36,601 nt of DNA, taken from an uncultured Clostridia bacterium (GTDB lineage: Bacteria; Bacillota; Clostridia; UBA1381). Below the pieces are notes generated by a model. That model was not told the DNA's origin, ran no database searches, and saw only the letters and a program-made list of their open reading frames with translations. The stretch lies in assembly GCA_934489015.1 (NCBI GenBank), contig CAKSSN010000025.1, forward strand, positions 1 through 36,601, read 5' to 3'. Position numbers and translations under genes: made by a program. Numbering within the stretch: the stretch's first letter is position 1; the number at the start of each line of letters is the position of its first letter. Below, in pieces: positions 9,201 to 17,145 of the stretch.

Positions 9201-10536
9201 GATAAAGGGAGTACTCGGTAAAATAAGAAGCAACCCGAAAGCATATCTTGATGTTTTAACAGTTCATCCATATGATTTCGATTACGGCGACTTAAAGACA
9301 AGCGTACCCGGACTTGAATGGTGTATAAGAATACGCGACAGTAAATACAGAAGCAATGTAGACACGCTAAAAACATATATGTCAGGCTACGGCGCGTCTT
9401 CTGTGCCGGTACAGTCAACGGAGATGGGAATAACATCCACTCCGGGCGTGTGCAGCTTAAGAGCGCAGGCGGCAGAACTTTTGCAGACATATACAATAAC
9501 GGCGGCACAGGGGAAGATTGATAAAACCTGGTGGTACTGCCTTGAAAATACGAGCGCAAGAGGAAGCGATGATGCTGTTGAAAACGATACCGAAGGCAAT
9601 TTCGGACTTGTCGGGAATAAGGCGGATACGGTTCCTATGGCAGCAAAACCGTCATATGCGGCTCTTTGCGGATATAATAAAATGCTTACCGGAGCGACGT
9701 TTAAGGATGATATAAGAACAAACGACGGAACAAGTGTTTATCGGTTTAATGCAGCTGACGGGGAACAGGTAATTGTTCTTTGGACAGAGGTAAGCGAGGA
9801 AAATTTTGCGCTTAATCTCGGTGCAGACAGCGCAGAGATGTATGATATGTATACAAACAGTATCGGGAAAATATATGCCGATAACGGAGTGTTTAATATA
9901 ACCTCGTCATTTGAGCCGATTTATTTAAAGGGAAATTTTTCGAGCCTCAGGCTCGGAGCCTGCGGAATATATGCGGATTTGCTCGGCAATAAAATCAGTC
10001 CGAGAGGAAGCGTCGGCTATGTTATAAAAGATGAGGCCGGACGGGATTTAAGACTTGAGATTAAAACGAGCGGCAATATAACCGGAAGTGTTTCGGGAAA
10101 TATCGTTATGCTTGACGCGAGAAGCGGAGCGAAAAATGAAGAGCCTGTTGAAATAAAAGCATATGACGGCGATAAAATGATTTATATTGCACGGCAGAAT
10201 TTAAGCCTTGAAAATCATACGCTTGCAAGACTTAAAAGCGAAAGCGGTACCATTACTTCATTTTCTGATATATCAGACGGAGAGTATACTCTTGTGATAA
10301 ATTCCGAATATGTGACCGGCAAAAATCCGCCTTTGCTTTATATTGCGTATTATGATGCAAGCGGGAGACTGACAGGGCTTGACAGACAGACTGTCGAATT
10401 TAACTCAAGAGGTGCAAATTCGCTTTCGGTCACAGTTTCAAAGCCGGAGAACACTAAGCATATCAGGTTTATTCTGACAGACAACGGCGGAGTAAACCCG
10501 ATTTGCGGAAGTCTTGATTTTATTTCCTATAATTAA
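6214..10536 (+). CDS. Secreted multidomain clan GH-A glycosidase (GH39/GH5-like)
   Basis: A 1440-residue exported enzyme with signal peptide ending near PAAIA. In order: beta-sandwich modules A (about 40-240) and B (246-415), a Big_5/SbsA-like Ig domain (418-522), module C (525-720), another Ig-like domain (722-830), a TIM-barrel catalytic domain (830-1160), beta domains (1160-1330) and a C-terminal module D (1330-1440). Clan GH-A signs are clear: acid/base Glu953 in INEPNE, nucleophile Glu1070 in STEMG, plus RTDLRWGDVE, HPYDFDYGD and WWYCLENT. The spacing and motifs fit GH39 or GH5-type retaining enzymes; family and substrate cannot be fixed by eye. Modules A-C look like concanavalin-type lectin folds and may bind carbohydrate. 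ATG 6214 is preferred over an in-frame GTG at 6205 because of signal-peptide position and GGTG spacing. There is no SLH or sortase anchor. Confidence 0.85.
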   Translation: MMRKIISLVCALSVAAACTPAAIAKTAKKDIFKANFDEDNTNFFVMDFEKESDENYPVKFEGNYPPYTQIKTDENSNRYADINAWKYKSETYGVITDWTNGGYVFKTPITGGRWTVSFDFNIIENSGNYGNISLSSKNVAASELANQFSLIGISGDSLTINKSVPEGNLTAEKGKWYHYSMELDRSSGEYSAVITDESGDVAYSSGLIGYTGAFEGLMFSQSIHTYIDNIKISGEQSYIPDFVYSDGKDSYLTYSVTDGAARVFNSGQWRYGGFDFSEPITSGTYEIGFDFKLSAYSSSGYGTAYLTDEKYGGNNEPGEFRLIDIKKLDSKDCIYAGDQHAAVDFQKDTWYNYLMTVDKLTNKYEITITDMTNRSNKASLIGTNFPEKSISAIMFGTACDIYLDNMFVTSIEQSADISGFMFIGGNGEVQSDATAATEAVRVTFDGKADFDSCADKIYVLDESGAKVNSYGETDRSGKMFTLWFDEALKSGEYTFVAEAGIKSLTGGESGEELRKSFSVSDKAVLLNVDYDENRAELERFEVGYVPEYSVRKSGTNRFLDISPKYSNYGYSLSEDIPANGGKYKLTFDFLMPEPANTYVLSLTDKAYDAKGGNNVYNNFGLLRVEEGTNLFSVGGKMLTEEIFRTNTWFTYELVFERRTRQTELTIAEKENPEKRAHIKTVLNTGSGWGDGLPEKTVLNAFKFSRAGRIMIDNIYLEKLADYPVTVSAKSEHTGNIFAMSDDKLFNVDIKNVTGTEALSQIGYKVYDEYGCIKESSNVGEFNLSAGEQTRVQVHADTDRYGIYKIVFDISCGNMNYTSDEYAFSVVNKRKDGEKLNSAVGVNTDRPDNIKRWSELKEVMLQAGISGMRTDLRWGDVEKEKGVYTNPDYTEYYKDAVDSGIENLVILNAINSIYSDGSRPDQSSEDIYTAWEAYVNYVTNAYKGEVTYYEIINEPNERISDYSVYADYMKRAKTIISNNDFNAKTMGFSTASLPWSWIKGVLGKIRSNPKAYLDVLTVHPYDFDYGDLKTSVPGLEWCIRIRDSKYRSNVDTLKTYMSGYGASSVPVQSTEMGITSTPGVCSLRAQAAELLQTYTITAAQGKIDKTWWYCLENTSARGSDDAVENDTEGNFGLVGNKADTVPMAAKPSYAALCGYNKMLTGATFKDDIRTNDGTSVYRFNAADGEQVIVLWTEVSEENFALNLGADSAEMYDMYTNSIGKIYADNGVFNITSSFEPIYLKGNFSSLRLGACGIYADLLGNKISPRGSVGYVIKDEAGRDLRLEIKTSGNITGSVSGNIVMLDARSGAKNEEPVEIKAYDGDKMIYIARQNLSLENHTLARLKSESGTITSFSDISDGEYTLVINSEYVTGKNPPLLYIAYYDASGRLTGLDRQTVEFNSRGANSLSVTVSKPENTKHIRFILTDNGGVNPICGSLDFISYN

Positions 10537-10555
10537 GAAAAGAAAGGATGATAAT

Positions 10556-13500
10556 GTGAAAAAACTAAAACACAGCATGGCATTGGCTTTATCGGTAATT
10601 ATGACTCTTGCTTCGTTTAATTTATGTGTACCCTGCGCATTTGCGGAGGAAGAAGCGGACGACGGAATATTTCTTGACATAAATTATGATGATAAAACGC
10701 AGGCAATTTCCGATTACGGAAACGATTTTACAAAGTCTACCGAAAAGGGCAGCGACGGATATTATCTTAATGTGTCAACAAACTGGACTCAGTCGGGATA
10801 TATTCTAAAAAAGCCGATTCCGTCGGATGGCGATGACTATAATTTGAATTTTGATTTTTCAATAACAAAACCCGGTGGCGGATATTATCTTTTAATGCTT
10901 TCTGAAAGAGAAACGGAAAAGGGCGACGATACATATCATCAGTTCGGTGTGCTTTCGGCAGGAAATGAAGGAGAAATAAAGGTTGCCGGAACATATCTCA
11001 GTGACATAAAGTGGGAAGCGGATAAGTGGTATTCGTATAAAATGACATTTAACAGAAAAACAAGAAAGATAAACGTTACCGTAACCGAAAAGGGAAATGA
11101 GGAAAATACATCATCAGCTTCATTTAACGCACCTGTTTCAACAACCTACGGTAACGGACTGCCGGACAGAAAATACGATGTTTTAAAATTTTCAGCCGGC
11201 GGCGGTCTTAAAATAGATAATATTCTTCTTGAAGAGTCACGCGAAAAGCCGCTTCTTGTAACGGGTGTGAAGTCGGAGCACGCAGGAAATGTTTTTGCTT
11301 TGAATGATGTAAAAACACTTGAAGTCGGAGTTAAAAATGCCTTGACAAATCCTGTTACCGCACAGATAAAATATACCGTGCGCGATGATGACGGAAATAT
11401 AGCCGACAGCGGCTCTGTTTCCGATATATCCGCAGCGGCGCGCGAAGTGCAGACAGTTCCCGTTACGGTAAATCTTACGAAATATAATACATATAGGATA
11501 TATTTTGATGTAACGGCGACTGATACGAAAACAAATGAAAAAAAGGAGTATTCAACAGAGGGCTATATGCTTTCGGTTGCAAACAAAAAGTCAAAGAGCG
11601 ACAAGCCGAATAAATATACCGCCGCAAATACGGAGTATATTTATACCGAATCGGAATGGAAGCCTATAGAAGAGCTCCTTATTCAGTCGGGTATTTCTGC
11701 AATCCGAAAGGAAATATCATGGGGTCATGTTGAAATTGCGGAAGGCAAGTACATAAATCCTGATTATACCTTTTATCTTCAGGAGCTTCATGATGATGGG
11801 ATTGACTATTTGGCAATCATTTCTCCGAACAACTCGCGATATGCCGGAAATTACGACAGAATGAGAGTAGATCAAATGGATGCGGACGGCATAAAAGGCA
11901 TATGGGAGGCTTGGGAAAAGCATCTTGAATATATTGCTCAGCAGTATGGCGATAAGGTAAAATATTATGAAATATTTAATGAGCCTAACGAGCGCGTAAG
12001 CGTAGAGATTTATGCTAAATATCTTGAAATAGCTTACAGAGCTATAAAGAAATATGATCCTGACGGAATTGTTGTCGGTTTTTCAACAGCTTCAATGCCG
12101 TGGACATGGATTGAGCAAATGCTTGCAATTGTCGGAAAGGATCCGGGAAAATATCTTGACGCAATCAGTATTCACCCATATGACTTTGACTACGGTGAAT
12201 ACAGAACAAAGTCAAAAAGCGCAAGTCTTGCGTGGAGTACGCTTTTCAGAGATCAGTATTTCATCGAGAAAAACGACAGAATGAAAGCGTTGATGGAAAA
12301 ATACGGCTGCGGAGATATTCCCGTACTCGGAACGGAAATAGGAATGACTTCAACTCCGCTTGTTTACTCAACCAAGCAGCAGGCTGCCGATATGATGCAG
12401 ATGTTCGCTGTCAACCAGGTAAGCGGAATAATGGACAGAGTTTGGATTTACTGCTTTGAAAATACGTGGACAAGGGGTATGGATGATTACAGCCTTAGAG
12501 ATACCGAAGATAATTTCGGTATTGTCGGTAACAGAAACGATACCGTACCGCTTGCCGCAAAGCCGTCGTATATAGCGCTTTGCGCATATAACAAAATGAT
12601 GACGGACGCGGAATTTATAGACGAGATTGTCAATAATCCCACTCGTGCATATCGGTTCAGGCGACCGGACGGCAAGCAGGTTATAATGCTTTGGTCGGAA
12701 AACAGCAGTGAAAATATTGCTCTTAATATAGGCGCGGATTCTGTTGAAATATATGACCAGTATTCAAATAATGTTGCAAGTATACAGTCCGCAAGCGGAA
12801 TATATGACTTTACAGCAACCTTTGAGCCGATTTATATTGTGGGCAATTTTGATAAAATGGAGCGTGCGGAAAGCACTATAGAAATAGATAACGGCAGAAT
12901 AAACGCAGTTTTAAACGATACGTGTACCTTTAATGTAACAGATAAGCTCGGCAGAAATCTGCGAATTGAGGCATCAAGTACGCCATACGCAATCGTTGAA
13001 GAAAACAACGGAATAGAAGGCGGCAAAGGAAAAGTTGTTGTAAAAACAACAGAGGATGCCTTTCAGGAGGAGCCTGTTGAAATACGTGTTTATGACGGAA
13101 ACAGACTGCTTTTCTATTCGAGAGTGCATATAGTAGTCGGTGATGAGGGTATTTCGATTAAATACGATCTCGGTTCAGACCCGAACGCACCCGAAAGAAA
13201 TGTTGTAAACGTTTCCGTAACGAATAAAACGGCAGGAACAACGCTTTCCGGAGCTGTAAATGCAGATTTTTCAAAAGTCGGAGGAAAGCTTGAGGAAAGA
13301 ACAATTGTTGATCTTGAGCCGGGCAAAACAAAAACCGTTTATATGAATGTTCCCAAAACATCGTATATAAAGTCAATCGGCGCACCGCTTAAGGTGTCGT
13401 TCGGCGGAGCTTATGATATTGAGAGAAATATTTCGGTTATAAATCCTATGACGGTTAATTATAACTCTACAGGAAAAACGGGGGTTGAAGCTTTAAACGG

Positions 13501-14077
13501 AGATTTGTCAAATTCGCAGCAGTTTGCGGCAAATGACGCGCTCGCTGCAAGCTCCATTGAAAATTGGGGCGGGCCTGAAGACTGTTCTCTTAAGAGCACA
13601 CTTCGATGGGATGAAAATAATCTTTATATTTATGCAGAGGTAACCGACGATATTTTCTACCAGGACAAAGAAAAAGACGGCGTTTGGGAAGCAGACGGCT
13701 TGCAGCTCGGTATTCAGGATATTTCGGCAGTTGACCCGACCGACACATCATTTACAGAAATTGCGGTCAGCAAAACGAAAAACGGTGTTGAGGTCTGGAG
13801 ATTTACAAATCAAAACGGTGTGTCAAATCAGGGCGGCGCAATGAAAGCCGAATATGCCGATATAGAGCTTTTGCACGGAAAGGCAGTATATAAAATGGCA
13901 TTTCCGTGGAGCGAGCTTATCGGCAGAGAAACGGTGTCTGCCGGAGAAAGCTTCCGCTTTAATATAAGTGCAAACGAAAATGATGGCGGAGGAAGAAGAG
14001 GCTGGGTTGAGGTTACGGAGGGAATATGCGGAACTAAAAACGCACAGCTTTTCGGAACAATCCGCCTGGAAAAATAA
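10556..14077 (+). CDS. Secreted clan GH-A glycosidase with C-terminal CBM9/DOMON-like domain
   Basis: A 1173-residue paralogue of the preceding enzyme, with signal peptide ending near CAFA. Order: module C (about 33-231), Ig-like domain (233-346), TIM-barrel (347-686), beta domains (686-970), and a CBM9/DOMON-like sandwich (975-1173; STLRWDENNLYIYAEVTDD and WEADGLQLGI are typical). Acid/base Glu476 is in FNEPNE and nucleophile Glu594 in GTEIG, 118 residues apart against 117 in the first enzyme, so both are probably active retaining glycosidases. It lacks modules A and B and the Big_5 domain, and its tail replaces module D. Start: GTG at 10556, seven bases after GAAAGGA; the frame runs upstream to 10514 over the end of the previous gene, but without a site for initiation. 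The substrate is probably related to, but not identical with, that of its neighbour. Confidence 0.87.
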   Translation: MKKLKHSMALALSVIMTLASFNLCVPCAFAEEEADDGIFLDINYDDKTQAISDYGNDFTKSTEKGSDGYYLNVSTNWTQSGYILKKPIPSDGDDYNLNFDFSITKPGGGYYLLMLSERETEKGDDTYHQFGVLSAGNEGEIKVAGTYLSDIKWEADKWYSYKMTFNRKTRKINVTVTEKGNEENTSSASFNAPVSTTYGNGLPDRKYDVLKFSAGGGLKIDNILLEESREKPLLVTGVKSEHAGNVFALNDVKTLEVGVKNALTNPVTAQIKYTVRDDDGNIADSGSVSDISAAAREVQTVPVTVNLTKYNTYRIYFDVTATDTKTNEKKEYSTEGYMLSVANKKSKSDKPNKYTAANTEYIYTESEWKPIEELLIQSGISAIRKEISWGHVEIAEGKYINPDYTFYLQELHDDGIDYLAIISPNNSRYAGNYDRMRVDQMDADGIKGIWEAWEKHLEYIAQQYGDKVKYYEIFNEPNERVSVEIYAKYLEIAYRAIKKYDPDGIVVGFSTASMPWTWIEQMLAIVGKDPGKYLDAISIHPYDFDYGEYRTKSKSASLAWSTLFRDQYFIEKNDRMKALMEKYGCGDIPVLGTEIGMTSTPLVYSTKQQAADMMQMFAVNQVSGIMDRVWIYCFENTWTRGMDDYSLRDTEDNFGIVGNRNDTVPLAAKPSYIALCAYNKMMTDAEFIDEIVNNPTRAYRFRRPDGKQVIMLWSENSSENIALNIGADSVEIYDQYSNNVASIQSASGIYDFTATFEPIYIVGNFDKMERAESTIEIDNGRINAVLNDTCTFNVTDKLGRNLRIEASSTPYAIVEENNGIEGGKGKVVVKTTEDAFQEEPVEIRVYDGNRLLFYSRVHIVVGDEGISIKYDLGSDPNAPERNVVNVSVTNKTAGTTLSGAVNADFSKVGGKLEERTIVDLEPGKTKTVYMNVPKTSYIKSIGAPLKVSFGGAYDIERNISVINPMTVNYNSTGKTGVEALNGDLSNSQQFAANDALAASSIENWGGPEDCSLKSTLRWDENNLYIYAEVTDDIFYQDKEKDGVWEADGLQLGIQDISAVDPTDTSFTEIAVSKTKNGVEVWRFTNQNGVSNQGGAMKAEYADIELLHGKAVYKMAFPWSELIGRETVSAGESFRFNISANENDGGGRRGWVEVTEGICGTKNAQLFGTIRLEK

Positions 14078-14123
14078 GAATTTATTCAGGGTATATACCT
14101 TGATAAATTAAATAAAAAATATA

Positions 14124-14168
14124 GCGGCGCTTCGGGGCTGGGTTCGGAATTTCTTCCCGGAGCACCGC
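14124..14168 (+). other. Intergenic GC-rich hairpin
   Basis: GCGGCGCTTCGGG (14124-14136) pairs with CCCGGAGCACCGC (14156-14168) with one mismatch and one G-U, across a 19-base loop. It sits just before the RBS of the next gene and lacks a T-tract. It is more likely an mRNA stability or processing element than a full terminator. Confidence 0.5.
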
Positions 14169-14189
14169 GAAAATGAAAGGATGTTTTTA

Positions 14190-17015
14190 ATGAAGAAAAC
14201 GAAGAAATTGTTAAGCCTTGTCTGTGCACTCGCACTGGCGATGTCGGTTGTTCCGGCAGCTTTGGCGGATGACGAAAACAGCGATGTACTGCTAAATGCG
14301 GATTTTGAGCCCGTTGCAGCCACACTGTTTGAACGTGATTTTGAGGCGACAAGCGGAATTGACTACAGTATGGTAACATTTGAAAACGGCTATGCACCAT
14401 ATACAACAATAGACAGCGATGACGCTCATGGCAGATATGCAATTGTTGACGCAGGTATGTATTGGCATAGCGAACGCGGTTTGGAGTCAGACTGGGTAAA
14501 CGGCGGCTGGCTTTTTGATGAAGCTATTTCATCAGGCAGCTGGACAATAAGCTTTGACTTTAATATGCAAAGCGGCGGCGGTTATTCAAATGTTTCTTTA
14601 GCAGCTGCCAATGTCAAGGGAAATGAATACAGTCAGTTTAGATTGCTCGGAGCTGACGGAGATAATGTATTGGTAAATCAAGCAGCTCTCACAGGTACTC
14701 TTTCTCCTGTTAAAGGTAACTGGTATCATTATGAAATGAAGCTTAATAAGTCTGCAAATACATATGAAGTAACAATAAGCGACGGCGCAAATAAAGCAAC
14801 CGGCAGCGGAACGATAAGTCAAACGTATGCTTTTGATGGACTTATGTTTGGAGCAGGTATGAAAACATATATTGATAACATCAATATAAGCGGTGAAAAA
14901 GTAAACGCTCCGGAATATATAGGTTTGCCCGATGGTACACAATTGCAGACGTACACAATTCAGGACGGATATGCAATAATAGACGATACTCAAAAAGGCT
15001 GGTCATACGGAGGATATAAGTTTAAAAATGCAATGGACTCAGACAAGTATGAAATAAGCTTTGATTTTAACATTATGTCTCTAGGGTCGACCGGCTATGG
15101 CTCTGTATACTTGACAGATGAGGATCACGGCGGAAACAGTCAAATGTACGAATTCAGACTTATAAATATAAAAGACTTTGATGGAGTTAAATATTTTTAT
15201 GGCACAGATCCGGAGGGCGGCAGCAGTTGGATTAATGTGGACTATAACGAGAACACATGGTACAATTACAAAATGGTAGTTGACAACTCAACAAAGGAAT
15301 ATACTGCAACAATAACAAATAAAGCAACCGGAGCAAGCGGCAGCAGAACGCTTAAAAACTTCCCGACAAAGAATATAAACGTGATTATGTTCGGAACAAA
15401 GACAAAAATTGCGGTTGACAATATTCTTGTTCAGAAATTCCACGAAAATCCGAAGGTTTCAAAGGTTGAGTTTACGGATGAAAGCGGCGCAGCTTTGGTA
15501 AAGGCAACGCCGGAAACGGCAGCCGTTAAAATTTACTTTGACGAGGCAATGGACGCAGACAGCCTGAAAGATGCAGTTAAGGTATTCGGCATGACGGCAG
15601 GTGAGGCTTCACTTTCTTCCGACGGCAAGGTATACACAATTTTGGTTGAGAATATTTTATCTGTCGGAACAAATATAAGAGTGACGGTTTCAACAGATGC
15701 AAAATCACAATACAATAAAAATCTTGAAGAAAACTTTTTGCAGGTTTATAATGTGGGAGATCCTAATGTTCTTCTTGATATTGATTATGATTCGGCAGTG
15801 CCGGAGCTTGGAAGATTTGACGGAACGGCAACAGATACTTATCCGGAGGAAAACGGAAATAAGTATATGAACATAAAAACAAGCTATACAGGAAACGGAT
15901 ATAAGCTTTCGCGTGAAATCCCGAATGACGGCGGAAATTATTCCGTAGCTTTCGATTTCTCGCTTCCAGAGCTTACCGATGATAATACAAGATACCTCTG
16001 CTTAAATGAGCTTCTTCCGTCGGGCAACGATTCTGCGGAAGCTTCATACAATCAGCTCGGACTTTTAAGAACAAGCGGCGGAAAATTCTATTTAAACGGT
16101 GAGGCTTTAGACGGCAGCGGCTGTGAAAAGGATGTATGGTATTCATACAAGCTTAACTTTAACAGAGCAACGGGCAATTATACGGTTCTTATCACAAAGC
16201 GCGGCGACAGCACTTCTGTTGCCGGCTCAGCTTCCGGAAAGTTTAAGGATGAGGATTATTCTGACGGAATGAGATATGACAAGACATATAACTCAATAAA
16301 ATTCCACTTTAAAAATACAATCAATATAGATAACATAAAGGTTGTGTGTGAAGATAAAAAGCCCGTCCTTTCGGACAGCAGCGTACAGTTTATTGATAAC
16401 GGCGGAAACAAGCTTTCCGGAGCAAGTATGCTTACGGATAAAATAGCAATTGACTTCGGCGCATTTATAAACGGCAGAAGTGTAAATGACGATTCTGTTA
16501 CGCTTTTAAAGGGCGAAGAGCCGGTCAGCTTTAAATATTCGGTTTCGGGCTCTAAGCTTATTCTTTCGGATATGGCGCTTGAGAGCAATACGACTTATGA
16601 AATAACCGTAAGCAACAAAATAACGGGTGTTGACGGAACAAGGCAGGACAGCGATCTTTATGACTGGACTTATGAATTTACAACCGGCAGCGATACGGTT
16701 ACAATGACTCTTAATAAGCTTACAAATGAAAGCGGAGATATTACCGAGATAGCAGATGGCGATGTAAATGTAATAATTGACGCTGTTAATACTCTTACGT
16801 CTGCAAATAACGCATATCTGATCTTGGCATACTATGCAGATGATAACAGGCTTTTAAACCTTAATATCACAAATGTTTCTGTACCGTCAGGAACAAACGG
16901 TCAGATAAGCGTGCCTGTGACGGTTTCAAAGCCGGACGGCTGCAAGAGCGTTAAATTCCTTCTTTGGAAATCGTTGTCTGAAGCAAAGTCTGCTTCACCG
17001 GCGCTTGCTTATTAA
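14190..17015 (+). CDS. Secreted non-catalytic multimodule protein, probable carbohydrate binding
   Basis: A 941-residue exported protein with signal peptide MKKTKKLLSLVCALAL... ending at ALA. It repeats the non-catalytic half of the first glycosidase: module A (about 37-241), module B (249-416), Big_5/SbsA-like domain (419-523), module C (525-718), a second Big_5-like domain (720-833) and C-terminal module D (833-941, with FLLWKSLSEA near the end). No NEP motif or barrel is present. Each module has the look of a concanavalin-type sandwich (GGWLFDE, WTISFDFNM, WYHYEMKL, TYIDNINIS), so the likely job is binding or presenting glycan. It could instead be a structural spacer on the surface. ATG 14190 has GAAAGG ten bases upstream; an in-frame ATG at 14181 is too close to that site. 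Confidence 0.8.
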   Translation: MKKTKKLLSLVCALALAMSVVPAALADDENSDVLLNADFEPVAATLFERDFEATSGIDYSMVTFENGYAPYTTIDSDDAHGRYAIVDAGMYWHSERGLESDWVNGGWLFDEAISSGSWTISFDFNMQSGGGYSNVSLAAANVKGNEYSQFRLLGADGDNVLVNQAALTGTLSPVKGNWYHYEMKLNKSANTYEVTISDGANKATGSGTISQTYAFDGLMFGAGMKTYIDNINISGEKVNAPEYIGLPDGTQLQTYTIQDGYAIIDDTQKGWSYGGYKFKNAMDSDKYEISFDFNIMSLGSTGYGSVYLTDEDHGGNSQMYEFRLINIKDFDGVKYFYGTDPEGGSSWINVDYNENTWYNYKMVVDNSTKEYTATITNKATGASGSRTLKNFPTKNINVIMFGTKTKIAVDNILVQKFHENPKVSKVEFTDESGAALVKATPETAAVKIYFDEAMDADSLKDAVKVFGMTAGEASLSSDGKVYTILVENILSVGTNIRVTVSTDAKSQYNKNLEENFLQVYNVGDPNVLLDIDYDSAVPELGRFDGTATDTYPEENGNKYMNIKTSYTGNGYKLSREIPNDGGNYSVAFDFSLPELTDDNTRYLCLNELLPSGNDSAEASYNQLGLLRTSGGKFYLNGEALDGSGCEKDVWYSYKLNFNRATGNYTVLITKRGDSTSVAGSASGKFKDEDYSDGMRYDKTYNSIKFHFKNTINIDNIKVVCEDKKPVLSDSSVQFIDNGGNKLSGASMLTDKIAIDFGAFINGRSVNDDSVTLLKGEEPVSFKYSVSGSKLILSDMALESNTTYEITVSNKITGVDGTRQDSDLYDWTYEFTTGSDTVTMTLNKLTNESGDITEIADGDVNVIIDAVNTLTSANNAYLILAYYADDNRLLNLNITNVSVPSGTNGQISVPVTVSKPDGCKSVKFLLWKSLSEAKSASPALAY

Positions 17016-17036
17016 AAATTTTAAAGCCTTTAATAT

Positions 17037-17060
17037 GGGTGCTGCGGCATAGCAGCACCC
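17037..17060 (+). other. Perfect intergenic hairpin
   Basis: GGGTGCTGC (17037-17045), loop GGCATA, GCAGCACCC (17052-17060): nine perfect pairs, about 20 bases after the stop. No T-tract follows directly; a second hairpin begins ten bases on. Confidence 0.6.
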
Positions 17061-17069
17061 GGAGGGCTT

Positions 17070-17100
17070 AAAGCTTTGTTAGCCTACGGCAGAGCTTTTT
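17070..17100 (+). terminator. Weak terminator-like hairpin
   Basis: AAAGCTTTG (17070-17078) pairs with CAGAGCTTT (17090-17098) with one G-U, followed by a run of T ending at 17100. The stem is AT-rich and the T-run short, so partial termination or attenuation is more likely than a full stop. Confidence 0.4.
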
Positions 17101-17127
17101 GCAAACATATGATGTAGGCAGAAAGGC

Positions 17128-17145
17128 ATGGAAACTTTTATATGA
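17128..17145 (+). other. Possible five-codon leader frame overlapping the next start
   Basis: ATGGAAACTTTTATATGA encodes METFI and stops in TGA, overlapping the next gene's ATG as ATGA. GAAAGG lies one base upstream of this ATG but 15 bases from the next gene's ATG. It may be fortuitous, or a coupling leader. Confidence 0.25.
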
